A program made the translations under genes and the position numbers. This document shows, piece by piece, positions 1-6,632 of a stretch of 7,991 nucleotides of DNA; the first letter of the stretch is position 1; each line of letters begins with the position of its first letter. The notes beneath the pieces were generated by a model. It was not told the origin of the DNA and did no database searches. It saw only the letters and a program-made list of their open reading frames with translations. The stretch comes from Kiritimatiellia bacterium (lineage in GTDB: Bacteria; Verrucomicrobiota; Kiritimatiellia; RFP12; DVOR01): assembly GCA_017646485.1 (NCBI GenBank), contig JAGCML010000187.1, forward strand, positions 1 to 7,991. Direction: 5' to 3'.

Positions 1-48
1 GTCACACTGTGCGTTCCCCCGCCCTATCCTTTCACCCCTTTTTGACAT
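1..48 (-). CDS. Possible N-terminal start of a further downstream gene, truncated by the window edge
   Basis: An ATG at 48-46 on the minus strand opens a frame that stays open to the window edge, giving 16 residues (MSKRGERIGRGNAQCD). An AGAGG sits only 3 nt upstream, which is closer than ideal. The peptide is too short to assign to a family. The frame could be chance, since only 16 codons are visible. If it is real, it would be a separate gene beyond the hairpin that ends the MCE operon. Confidence 0.2.
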   Translation of the reverse strand, partial: MSKRGERIGRGNAQCD

Positions 49-66
49 AATCCTCTTTTAAAAGTA

Positions 67-96
67 AATTGCACCACGGTTTCCCATGGTGCAATT
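67..96 (-). terminator. Hairpin terminator with GAAA tetraloop after the MCE gene
   Basis: On the minus strand a 13-bp stem (5' arm AATTGCACCATGG at 96-84, 3' arm CCGTGGTGCAATT at 79-67) closes a GAAA loop at 83-80. The only non-Watson-Crick pair is one U-G wobble. The strand continues as TACTTTT, a short and interrupted T tract. It lies 23 nt after the TAA of the MCE gene (120-122). The plus strand has no T run after the hairpin, so termination should act on the minus-strand operon. The weak T tract is the main doubt. Confidence 0.65.
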
Positions 97-119
97 AAAG
101 ATTATGCTCTTACGAGCGA

Positions 120-1229
120 TTAAAGTCCGCCGAAGAAGAGCGAAGAGAAGGTGGTGATGGGGGCCGTATCACGCATATTGTCAATGATTTGACGAACATC
201 CTTAATGGCCGATTCCAATTCGACCGCCACGCTATCATCATTGACGAGTTTACCGAGCGTACCATCACCCTTTTCGAGTTTTTCGGTAATGGAACGAATA
301 TTTTTGGCTGCGACCTCAAGGTCCCCGACTAAGGTGGAATCCTGGGAAAGCAGACGGCCAAATCCAGAGGCGGGATCATTCAATTTTTCGGTTACTTGAC
401 GGATATTGGCGAGCGAGACCTTCAAATCTTCGTAGGATTGATCCTCTTCGCTCATCAATTTGCCTAACAAACCTTTTCCGGAGGAGAGATTTCCCGTGAC
501 CGTATTCAGATTGGCAATGGTTGCACGGAGATCGTCATAGGTGGAGTCTTCTTCGCTAATTAACTTGCCCAACAAACCTTTACCCGTGCGAATATCATCG
601 GTAACGGTCTTCAAATTGCTCAACGTTGCCGAAAGGTCGTCATACACCTGTGAATCATCAGAGAGGAGTTTGCCGATGGAACCCTCACCCTTACGAATGC
701 GTTCTGTTAAAACAGCAATATCCGCAGATGCCTTCTGGATATTCGTGATGGTCGCGCTGAGTTCTTCTGGATTAATCGATGCGCGCAATTCATTGACTAA
801 TTCACCCAGGTCAGCCATCATATCTGTGGGGGCGATGCCGACAAATTCGGTCACATCAGTTGCAATTGGCGCTGCCACACCTTCATTAATTTGAAGGCAA
901 GTCCCACCCAACATTGAGGTCTTCCCGACTGTAATTGCGTAGTCTTCACGTAAAACGACCTCATTATCCAAGGAGATTTTGACCACCACCGCGCCAGGCG
1001 CCAATTTCATCCCTTGGACGCTACCGACTTTAAAGCCGCGCACAAAGACGGGATCCTGTTCTTTCAATGCACCCACATCGGTGAAACGAATCTCGCAAAA
1101 GCGCGTGTTTCGCCCATGTAGCATATCCACACCACTGATAATCACCGTAAAAAACACCAGTAATGCAATGATTGCGGTGAGGAAAATACCGGTCATTATT
1201 TCCTTAACCATACCACGTGACTCAGCCAT
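120..1229 (-). CDS. mlaD: MCE-domain (MlaD-like) substrate-binding protein with C-terminal 35-residue repeats
   Basis: This is the 369-residue MCE subunit of an ABC lipid-transport system, anchored in the inner membrane and facing the periplasm. Residues about 12-33 form one membrane anchor. The MCE domain spans about 41-116, from RFTDVGALKEQDPVFVRG to the pore-loop-like SMLGGTCLQI. Residues 175-348 are five tandem 35-residue units of the form GxGxLGKLxSxDxxxYDDL, predicted helical. The tail ends in FSSLFFGGL. It has one MCE domain, like MlaD, but is about twice as long as E. coli MlaD because of the repeats. The ATG at 1229 follows GGAGG with a 6-nt gap and overlaps the end of the ATPase gene by 8 nt (ATGGCTGA), implying coupled translation. 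Family assignment is firm. The symbol is by analogy, and the exact lipid substrate cannot be read from the sequence. Confidence 0.9.
   Translation of the reverse strand: MAESRGMVKEIMTGIFLTAIIALLVFFTVIISGVDMLHGRNTRFCEIRFTDVGALKEQDPVFVRGFKVGSVQGMKLAPGAVVVKISLDNEVVLREDYAITVGKTSMLGGTCLQINEGVAAPIATDVTEFVGIAPTDMMADLGELVNELRASINPEELSATITNIQKASADIAVLTERIRKGEGSIGKLLSDDSQVYDDLSATLSNLKTVTDDIRTGKGLLGKLISEEDSTYDDLRATIANLNTVTGNLSSGKGLLGKLMSEEDQSYEDLKVSLANIRQVTEKLNDPASGFGRLLSQDSTLVGDLEVAAKNIRSITEKLEKGDGTLGKLVNDDSVAVELESAIKDVRQIIDNMRDTAPITTFSSLFFGGL
186..707 (-). repeat. Five tandem 35-codon repeats inside the MCE gene
   Basis: Five in-frame units encode residues 175-209, 210-244, 245-279, 280-314 and 315-348 of the MCE protein; the last is one codon shorter. 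The core GKGLLGKL-S-EED is identical in units 2 and 3, which are also close at DNA level, suggesting recent duplication. Units 1, 4 and 5 have diverged. A 35-residue period equals five heptads, which fits a helical rod or coiled coil in the MCE hexamer; this structural reading is inference. Confidence 0.85.
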
Positions 1230-1998
1230 GAATGACCTCCGAATGTTCAGGATTTAAAAAAGCTTTTACTTCTGGAATTTGCGAATGACGAATGTCTTCA
1301 GGTGTCCCAACGGTCAAAAATTGGCCGTCTTTAAGGAATCCAATACGATCTGCGTAACGTAATGCGCCAACTAAATCGTGGGTAACTACAACACAAGCGG
1401 CTTTATGAAGACGATTTAACTTACGAATTAAAGTGTCGATGGTGTAAGACATTACAGGATCGAGTCCTGAAGTGGGTTCGTCAAATAAGAGCACTTCTGG
1501 GTTTTCAATGATTGCACGCGCAAAGGCTGCACGCTTTAACATACCGCCAGAAACTTCTGATGGATAGAGCGAACCTGCATGATCAAGCCCAACTTCAGCC
1601 AAAGCATTCGCCACGCGCGTCTTGATTTCATCTGCAGAAACACCCCCATGCTCAATTAAGGGTAATGCAATATTCTCGGCGAGCGTCTTCCACCCTAAGA
1701 GTGCGCCCCCTTGAAAGAGGAAACCAATACGACGACGAAGCGCGGAAAGTTGGGAGACACTGACCTGTGAAAGGTCTTGCCCCAAGACTTTAATGGTGCC
1801 ATGGGTCGGCTTTAAAAGGCCTGCGATGAGTTTAAGGGTGACACTTTTCCCTGTTCCAGAGGGGCCAATAATGACAAACAGCTCACCCTCTTTGACAGAA
1901 AAGGTCTGTTGATTTAAGACAGAACGTGTCCCAAATGTTTTGACCACCTGCTCAAACGACAAGGCGTCTTGTTCGATATGGGGTTGCTCAGATGACAT
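1222..1998 (-). CDS. mlaF: MlaF-like ABC transporter ATP-binding protein
   Basis: This cytoplasmic ATPase of 258 residues powers the MlaE/MCE lipid transporter. Walker A is GPSGTGKS at 45-52, the Q-loop Gln is at about 96, the signature is VSGGM at 149-153, Walker B and D-loop are VLLFDEPTSGLD at 169-180, and the switch His is at 207 (VVTHD). The signature SGGM followed by KRAAFARAI is typical of the MlaF/TGD3 branch rather than of amino acid or metal importers. I chose the ATG at 1998 because GAGG lies 7 nt upstream. A TTG at 2040 would extend the frame by 14 residues with no family support. The gene overlaps the 3' end of the permease gene by 11 nt and the MCE gene by 8 nt. All catalytic motifs are present, so it should be active. 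Confidence 0.93.
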   Translation of the reverse strand: MSSEQPHIEQDALSFEQVVKTFGTRSVLNQQTFSVKEGELFVIIGPSGTGKSVTLKLIAGLLKPTHGTIKVLGQDLSQVSVSQLSALRRRIGFLFQGGALLGWKTLAENIALPLIEHGGVSADEIKTRVANALAEVGLDHAGSLYPSEVSGGMLKRAAFARAIIENPEVLLFDEPTSGLDPVMSYTIDTLIRKLNRLHKAACVVVTHDLVGALRYADRIGFLKDGQFLTVGTPEDIRHSQIPEVKAFLNPEHSEVIHG

Positions 1999-2773
1999 AG
2001 AAGAACCTCGTAATAAAGTAGCCGCCTGCGAGGATTGCAAGGAAGGAATAGATCACAGCCCGACGCGTTGAGGCCCCTACTCCAGCGGCGCCCTGCACTG
2101 TTGCAAATCCAATCGAACAGGCTATGGAGCAAATCAGAATGCCAAACACCGCCGTTTTGAAAAGGCCGACATAGAGATCTTTCACCTCTGCCACCGCAAT
2201 AATCTCAAAGATAAACTGCAAGAAGGGGACGTTTAATTGTGTGTAACCGATGGCTGCACCGCCTAAAAAGGCAATTATGCAAGTGTAAAAGGATAAGAGC
2301 GGGGCCATTACGATAAGTGCCCACATGCGAGGTGCCACCAAGAAACGCACCGGATCGATGCTCATCATTTCAAGCGCAGCGACTTCTTCATTAATCTTCA
2401 TGGTTCCCAATTGGGCCGCCATCGCAGACCCCACGCATGAAGCCAGAATGATTCCCGTCATAAAGGGGCCCATTTCACGCAACATCGCAAAAGAGAGCGT
2501 ATAGGCGACCATTAACTCTTGTGAAAATTGCTTAAACGCAATTCCTAATTGCAGTGTTAAAATCATGCCCGTAAACATGGCCACAACGGTTGCGACAGGC
2601 AATGTACCAATCCCAACGATATACAGTTGCTGCAAAAAGGTTTGGCGAGAATCTTTACGGAAGAGGATGCCAGGACCACCCAATAACGCTTGAAACGTCA
2701 AAAAGGTGAACCGGCCAAGCGTTGCAAAAAAGTTTGCAACAAGCCCTCCTTCTTGCTCACGAATGAAAGTCAT
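1988..2773 (-). CDS. mlaE: MlaE-like ABC transporter permease
   Basis: This 261-residue inner-membrane permease belongs to the MlaE/TGD1 family, which forms the membrane channel of MCE lipid transporters. Several hydrophobic segments are visible, at about 52-78, 104-122, 150-178 and 205-228, plus one near 240-258. The family signature runs from LREMGPFMTGIILA (98-111) through a coupling segment, NEEVAALEMMSIDP (128-141), equivalent to the EQIDALEVMGIDP of relatives, to the GVGASTRRAV motif near 231-240. Length matches the family. The ATG at 2773 follows GAGGAG at a workable distance, and the upstream gene's TAG ends 1 nt before it. The tight junction suggests the two products are made together. 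No STAS-domain (MlaB) gene accompanies it here. Confidence 0.93.
   Translation of the reverse strand: MTFIREQEGGLVANFFATLGRFTFLTFQALLGGPGILFRKDSRQTFLQQLYIVGIGTLPVATVVAMFTGMILTLQLGIAFKQFSQELMVAYTLSFAMLREMGPFMTGIILASCVGSAMAAQLGTMKINEEVAALEMMSIDPVRFLVAPRMWALIVMAPLLSFYTCIIAFLGGAAIGYTQLNVPFLQFIFEIIAVAEVKDLYVGLFKTAVFGILICSIACSIGFATVQGAAGVGASTRRAVIYSFLAILAGGYFITRFFYVI
2006..2009 (-). promoter_or_regulatory. Ribosome binding site GAGG for the MlaF-like gene
   Basis: GAGG on the minus strand at 2009-2006 lies 7 nt before the ATG at 1998, inside the 3' end of the permease gene. It supports the shorter MlaF start over the in-frame TTG at 2040. Confidence 0.55.
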
Positions 2774-2774
2774 A

Positions 2775-4073
2775 CTATTTCTTCTCCTCGGGAGGTGTCT
2801 GTGTAGTAGGATCAGCCTTTGTCCTCCACCAAATCAGCCCCCAGAACAATTCATGCAAAATCTCATCAGAGCCAGGCTCTTGACGTGCGGTGTAAAAAGT
2901 CCAGAAAGGCGCCCAATTGCGTTCAATCGCTGGGACATCACGGATGGGGAAAAGCACCAAACCCTTTCGTTTTAACCCTTCACGTTCGTTATAAGAACTG
3001 GAATAAAAGGGCCAAATGCGGAAATAATGCGTCTGCAAATGCGCATTTCCCTCAATATCATAGCCATAAGAGACTTCATTTGTGTAAAAGGGCCAAAAGC
3101 GGAAAGTTTTCGTGTAGAGATTGACGGTTTGTTGTTCTTTTTTCAACATAATTGGATAAAGGAACCACCACCCATCACGCGTGCCACGATGGGTCATCCC
3201 CCAGAAACGCCAAAACTTCCAAGTGCTTTCCTTCGGGTCGGTGTAGCGTTCAAACAAAGGCCATGGGCAACGCAATAATCGCGCGTCAGACGTGGTGTAC
3301 GTATATCGGAAAAAGGGCGGTAAGAGTCCATAGGTTTGTTCGGTGTTAGTATTCACACGTTCAAACAATGGGAAAACCATTAAACCCGAGCCTTGATGAT
3401 TCGGCGCAGTAAAGGTACGCTCATTCCAAATCGGCCAAAGTGCATAACGCGCCTCAAAGTCGGCCTCTTTCTTTGTACCATAGAGCGGCCAAAGTGCCCA
3501 TCTTGTCTTATCCGCATCGTACTTCAAAGAGAAAAACGGCCACATGAAGTAGTCACGCCCCACGCCTCTGCTGCCCCCCGTACGATAGCGCAACCAGAAG
3601 GGAAACATGGCCCAGCGAATATCCTCTACGAGAAAAGCCTTAGGCATTCTGCCGTAAATGGGAAAGAGCCCCCAATAGTCTTCCTCTTCATCTCGACCAT
3701 TAACCCAAAAGGGAGGAATCGTTAAGGAATAATCACGACTACGTTGTTCTGTTACGTCGGCCTCTTGCCAAAAGGTCATCAACACACGCCAATGAAATTC
3801 ATGGCCACGTTCGCCAAAATGAGAGAGGGGCCACAAAATATCCATGTCCTTATCACGCGGATCAAAGTCAGACTCCTCCCACGCAAAGAAGGGGCGAATC
3901 GCAAAACGCGTCAGTTCACCTTCTTTAGAATTCCACTCAAAAAACGGTCCCAGGCGAAAACGAAATCGCCCGGGTTCATCTGGTGTCGCAAAGAGGATTC
4001 CGCTTAACCCAATACCAACAATGACAAAGAGTGCTATGCGGAACGAACGCATCATGACAAAAAGCGAATTCAA
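2775..4073 (-). CDS. Trp-rich W-P-F repeat protein with signal peptide, unknown function
   Basis: I do not recognise a named family. From the TTG start the protein has 432 residues. Residues about 7-29 look like a signal peptide or anchor (MMRSFRIALF, then a hydrophobic core, then LFA before TPDEPG), with no lipobox Cys. The rest is soluble-looking and very aromatic, with 27 Trp. Motifs of the type W/F-P-F/L/I recur at prolines near 61, 82, 120, 138, 158, 179, 196, 214, 235, 253, 272, 307, 328, 355 and 376. Most spacings are 17-21 residues, with charged turns between, which suggests repeated beta hairpins. The C-terminus (TPPEEKK) lacks a terminal Phe beta-signal. The gene is 1 nt upstream of mlaE, so a role in the MCE system is inferred. 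The TTG at 4073 is preferred because AGGGG lies 5 nt upstream. A GTG at 4079 would leave no spacing, and the ATGs at 4055 and 4052 lie too far downstream. Confidence 0.8.
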   Translation of the reverse strand: MNSLFVMMRSFRIALFVIVGIGLSGILFATPDEPGRFRFRLGPFFEWNSKEGELTRFAIRPFFAWEESDFDPRDKDMDILWPLSHFGERGHEFHWRVLMTFWQEADVTEQRSRDYSLTIPPFWVNGRDEEEDYWGLFPIYGRMPKAFLVEDIRWAMFPFWLRYRTGGSRGVGRDYFMWPFFSLKYDADKTRWALWPLYGTKKEADFEARYALWPIWNERTFTAPNHQGSGLMVFPLFERVNTNTEQTYGLLPPFFRYTYTTSDARLLRCPWPLFERYTDPKESTWKFWRFWGMTHRGTRDGWWFLYPIMLKKEQQTVNLYTKTFRFWPFYTNEVSYGYDIEGNAHLQTHYFRIWPFYSSSYNEREGLKRKGLVLFPIRDVPAIERNWAPFWTFYTARQEPGSDEILHELFWGLIWWRTKADPTTQTPPEEKK

Positions 4074-4078
4074 AACCA

Positions 4079-4083
4079 CCCCT
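4079..4083 (-). promoter_or_regulatory. Ribosome binding site AGGGG deciding a TTG start
   Basis: AGGGG reads on the minus strand at 4083-4079 and is separated by 5 nt from TTG at 4073-4071. The competing GTG at 4079 overlaps this element, so it cannot use it. A TTG start may lower expression of the Trp-rich protein relative to its neighbours. Confidence 0.5.
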
Positions 4084-4092
4084 ATTTTTCAA

Positions 4093-4977
4093 TTACACGG
4101 TGAGAAAAACAAGACTCAAAGCCATAATTGCCATGCCTGCGACAAGACCATAGAGGGAGTCATGTCCTTTGCCATAGGCACGAGACGTTGGTAACAATTC
4201 GTCTAAGCTGATAAACACCATAATGCCCGCGACCGCAGAAGAGGTTAAACCGAGCAAGAAAAGCGGAGGGGTAAAGACTGGATTTTGATAAATGAGGGCT
4301 AAAACGGCCCAAAGGACAAAGGCGCCAATCGGTTCGGCAAGTCCCGAAAGACAAGACCACATGAAGGCTTTCATACGGCTGCCGGTGGCATAGTAAATGG
4401 GGACCGAAACTGAAATACCTTCTGGAATATTGTGTAATGCCACGGCGAGGGCAATGGCAAGGCCTAAGTGAGGCTTTTCAAAGGCAGTTAAGAAGGTGGC
4501 TAAACCTTCAGGGAAGTTGTGAATAATAATGGCAAGGGCTGTAAAAACCCCCATTCGGAAGAGTTTATTTTTCTGATGACGTTGCGTTTCGTCGACGTGA
4601 TGCTGCGCTTCAGGAGGCGTTTCAACGTTTGCGTCGCGCAATTCTGCATATTCAGCTTGCGCATGGGTTTCGTGGGGGTTCTCAGCCTCTGGCACCAAAC
4701 GGTCAATTAAGAAAATGAGTAAAATGCCGCCGAAAAATGCTAATAAGGCCCAGAGAGAGGCGGGACGCTCCCCTGCTCCACCTTCAATTAATTCATGAAT
4801 GCCGCTGGGGAGAAGTTCCATAAAGGAAACATAGAGCATCACGCCAGCTGACAAACCCGTACAAACAGAGAGCAATCTAAAATTGGTTCGTTTGGTAAAG
4901 AACGCCAATACTGCACCAATACCTGTGGAAAGACCAGCAATTAATGTCAAAACAAATGCAATTAAGAGATTTTCCAT
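4093..4977 (-). CDS. zupT: ZIP-family divalent metal transporter (ZupT-like)
   Basis: This 294-residue inner-membrane protein should import zinc and possibly other divalent metals. The two metal-binding helix motifs are clear: HNFPEG at 153-158 and HNIPEG at 182-187. Further ZIP features are SFMELLPSGIHE (51-62), SGLAEPIGAF (211-220) and ISLDELLP (256-263). About eight hydrophobic segments are visible. It is somewhat longer than E. coli ZupT. The extra length is a cytoplasmic-type loop at about 97-136 rich in acidic residues and His (102, 105, 126, 127 and 134), which may sense or bind metal. The ATG at 4977 follows AAAGGA with a 4-nt gap. The gene starts 25 nt after rsmE and ends about 19 nt before the Trp-rich gene, so it is probably cotranscribed with both. 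Confidence 0.9.
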   Translation of the reverse strand: MENLLIAFVLTLIAGLSTGIGAVLAFFTKRTNFRLLSVCTGLSAGVMLYVSFMELLPSGIHELIEGGAGERPASLWALLAFFGGILLIFLIDRLVPEAENPHETHAQAEYAELRDANVETPPEAQHHVDETQRHQKNKLFRMGVFTALAIIIHNFPEGLATFLTAFEKPHLGLAIALAVALHNIPEGISVSVPIYYATGSRMKAFMWSCLSGLAEPIGAFVLWAVLALIYQNPVFTPPLFLLGLTSSAVAGIMVFISLDELLPTSRAYGKGHDSLYGLVAGMAIMALSLVFLTV

Positions 4978-5002
4978 GGCATCCTTTAAATCTGCTCTGT
5001 TC

Positions 5003-5716
5003 TCATCCCCTAAAGGACAACCGGTCCTGGATTACGGCAGGCAATGCGATTGCCGCAGTATCCGTTCGTAATGGACGTGGACCTAAGGTAAAGGGTAAAA
5101 AGCCTGCATTTGCAAAGGCCTGATTTTCCTCTTCCGTCCATCCGCCATCAGGACCAATCGCAATTAAAGGGAAACCGTTGGTTTGCGTAAAAGTTTTATT
5201 TTCTTTTGCAGGATTTGCGATAAAACGTAAGGTGTCCTCTTCGGGCAAGAGCGCCCATAAATCACGCAGACGAGGCACAATCTCGATGATGGGCATTTGC
5301 GTGCTTTTACCTTGCATCATTCCTTCTAAAAGCACAGGGCGATACTCTTCTTCACGAAGTAAATGCATTGAAAAGTAACTCTTTTCAACCTTCTTCGCCC
5401 CCACAATGAAGATCTTTCGCACTCCCATTGCGGCACTTTGAAAGAGAATACGACGCAAAGAACGCGGACGTGGCAACGCTAAAATCAAATCATACCACGG
5501 CGCAATCGAGGGCTCATCGCATGAAACGGAGAAAGAGACCGATTCCTCGGTGACTGTTAATACCGTGCCGATGCCCTGCTGTCCATCAACAATCCCGAGG
5601 CGAAAGGTGCTTCCAGGTGTAGCATGTAAGAATTTCTTGAGATGCTCTGCCCGTACATCAGTCAGCGTGCAAACGCCTGATGTGATTTCCTTTGCATCAA
5701 TGAGGAGGAGATTCAT
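5003..5716 (-). CDS. rsmE: RsmE, 16S rRNA m3U1498 methyltransferase
   Basis: RsmE is a SAM-dependent SPOUT-fold enzyme that methylates N3 of U1498 in 16S rRNA of the small ribosomal subunit. The 237-residue length matches the family. The N-terminal part (1-70) corresponds to the PUA-like RNA-binding domain, including VRAEHLKKFLHATPG. The SPOUT domain holds LILALPRPRSLRRILF (77-92), IGPDGGWTEEE (187-197) and the knot motif LGPRPLRTDTAA (211-222). The usual knot reads LGxRILRTETA, so Pro-Leu and Asp replace Ile-Leu and Glu here. That is mild divergence and probably still functional. The ATG at 5716 overlaps the dapF stop (ATGA) and follows AGGG with a 5-nt gap, which implies translational coupling to dapF. 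Confidence 0.92.
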   Translation of the reverse strand: MNLLLIDAKEITSGVCTLTDVRAEHLKKFLHATPGSTFRLGIVDGQQGIGTVLTVTEESVSFSVSCDEPSIAPWYDLILALPRPRSLRRILFQSAAMGVRKIFIVGAKKVEKSYFSMHLLREEEYRPVLLEGMMQGKSTQMPIIEIVPRLRDLWALLPEEDTLRFIANPAKENKTFTQTNGFPLIAIGPDGGWTEEENQAFANAGFLPFTLGPRPLRTDTAAIALPAVIQDRLSFRG

Positions 5717-6555
5717 TCAATCCCTGCCATGTCATTTCCCAACAGGGATAAATCAATCGAGCCCTGATAGACTTCACACACAGGCCCAGTCAAGGTGAGC
5801 CCCGTGCAATGATTGTTTCGCCAGTCAGCATCAATGTAAAGCATGAAGCCACCACCCGTGCGAACAGTGATGGGCAATGTGCCAGCATGGGCTTCCACTG
5901 CGGTAATTGCAGCCGCTACTGCACCTGTACCACATGCGCCAGACTCAGCTTCAACACCACGTTCATAGGTACGCATGCTCAAGCGATTCGAGTCACGCAA
6001 TGCGACAAAGTCCACATTCACTCCTTCCGGCGCAAAGGCTGGATGAAGACGAATCGCACGACCTAACGTTTCGATGTCGACAGCTTCAGGGGACTCTGTA
6101 TGTACCACAAAGTGTGGAACGCCAGTATTAATGTAATCGCCTTCAATCATTTGGCCATCAACAGAAATTTTAATGCCATACGAACGTGCCGTCGGCTCAG
6201 GCATCCACACTTTAACCGTGCAATCGTCCAAAATTTCTGCATCCAAAAGGCCACAAGACGTTTCCATCGTCATCGAACGAGGCGCCGCACCAATCTTATG
6301 TGCAAACCATGCCGCACAACGTGCACCATTTCCGCACATGTCCACTTCGGTGCCATCAGGATTCAAAAAGCGCATTCTGAAATCTGCACGCTTGGACTTC
6401 TGAATCAAAATAATCCCTTCAGAACCCACACCTGTTCGCCGTGCAGCAAGCAAACTCATTAAGACATAATCTTGCCACGGTACGGTCTTATTGCGATCGT
6501 CAAGCATGATAAAATCATTTGCCGCACCATGCATTTTGGTAAAGTGAAGGACCAT
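5713..6555 (-). CDS. dapF: Diaminopimelate epimerase
   Basis: DapF interconverts LL- and meso-diaminopimelate in the cytoplasm without a cofactor, supplying peptidoglycan cross-links and lysine. The 280-residue length is normal. The two catalytic cysteines are Cys74 in MCGNGARC (73-80) and Cys208 in ESGACGTGA (204-212). Substrate-binding residues seen include Asn13 (GAANDF), Asn65 (FLNPDG), Asn143 (INTGVPH), Asn180 (EGVNVDF) and Glu198-Arg199 (TYERG). The ATG at 6555 follows AAGGAG with a 5-nt gap, a strong site. The gene is preceded by a 77-bp gap with an extended -10 promoter and appears to lead the operon. Its stop overlaps the start of rsmE. All key residues are intact, so activity is expected. 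Confidence 0.97.
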   Translation of the reverse strand: MVLHFTKMHGAANDFIMLDDRNKTVPWQDYVLMSLLAARRTGVGSEGIILIQKSKRADFRMRFLNPDGTEVDMCGNGARCAAWFAHKIGAAPRSMTMETSCGLLDAEILDDCTVKVWMPEPTARSYGIKISVDGQMIEGDYINTGVPHFVVHTESPEAVDIETLGRAIRLHPAFAPEGVNVDFVALRDSNRLSMRTYERGVEAESGACGTGAVAAAITAVEAHAGTLPITVRTGGGFMLYIDADWRNNHCTGLTLTGPVCEVYQGSIDLSLLGNDMAGIE

Positions 6556-6583
6556 AAATACTCCTTAAAATCAATACAATAAT

Positions 6584-6592
6584 AGTATAGCA
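6584..6592 (-). promoter_or_regulatory. Putative extended -10 promoter for the dapF operon
   Basis: On the minus strand TGCTATACT (6592-6584) matches an extended -10 element (TGN plus a 5 of 6 match to TATAAT). It sits in the only sizeable gap of the window and leaves a leader of about 20-25 nt before the dapF ATG, room for the AAGGAG site. No good -35 is seen at 17-bp spacing, as expected for some extended -10 promoters. It is the best single candidate to drive all seven downstream genes. Confidence 0.5.
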
Positions 6593-6598
6593 TATTTC

Positions 6599-6615
6599 GT
6601 TAAATACGCTTTAAC
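6599..6615 (-). repeat. Short AT-rich inverted repeat upstream of the dapF promoter
   Basis: GTTAAA-GCGTA-TTTAAC is a 6-bp palindrome with a 5-nt centre, lying just upstream of the -10 where the -35 would be. It could be an operator half-site pair. It is too AT-rich and lacks a T run for a convincing azlD terminator. Chance occurrence is possible. Confidence 0.3.
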
Positions 6616-6632
6616 CCTTAAAACAAATTCAC

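Noticed and set aside
42..70. Plus-strand promoter: TTGACA at 42-47 with TAAATT 17 bp downstream
   Set aside because: The -10 matches only 4 of 6 and overlaps the hairpin. It would transcribe antisense into the MCE gene, with no plus-strand gene in view. Chance in AT-rich sequence is more likely.
186..707. CRISPR-like or satellite repeat
   Set aside because: The roughly 105-bp periodicity is in frame and conserved at protein level within the MCE coding region, with no spacers.
1999..2040. Fourteen-residue N-terminal extension of the MlaF-like ATPase from a TTG at 2040
   Set aside because: The extension lies wholly inside the permease gene, and the ATG at 1998 has GAGG at 7 nt and fits the family length.
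2819..4194. Several plus-strand open frames of 65-116 codons opposite the Trp-rich gene
   Set aside because: They are antisense to a well-supported coding frame, lack convincing ribosome binding sites and give low-complexity basic peptides.
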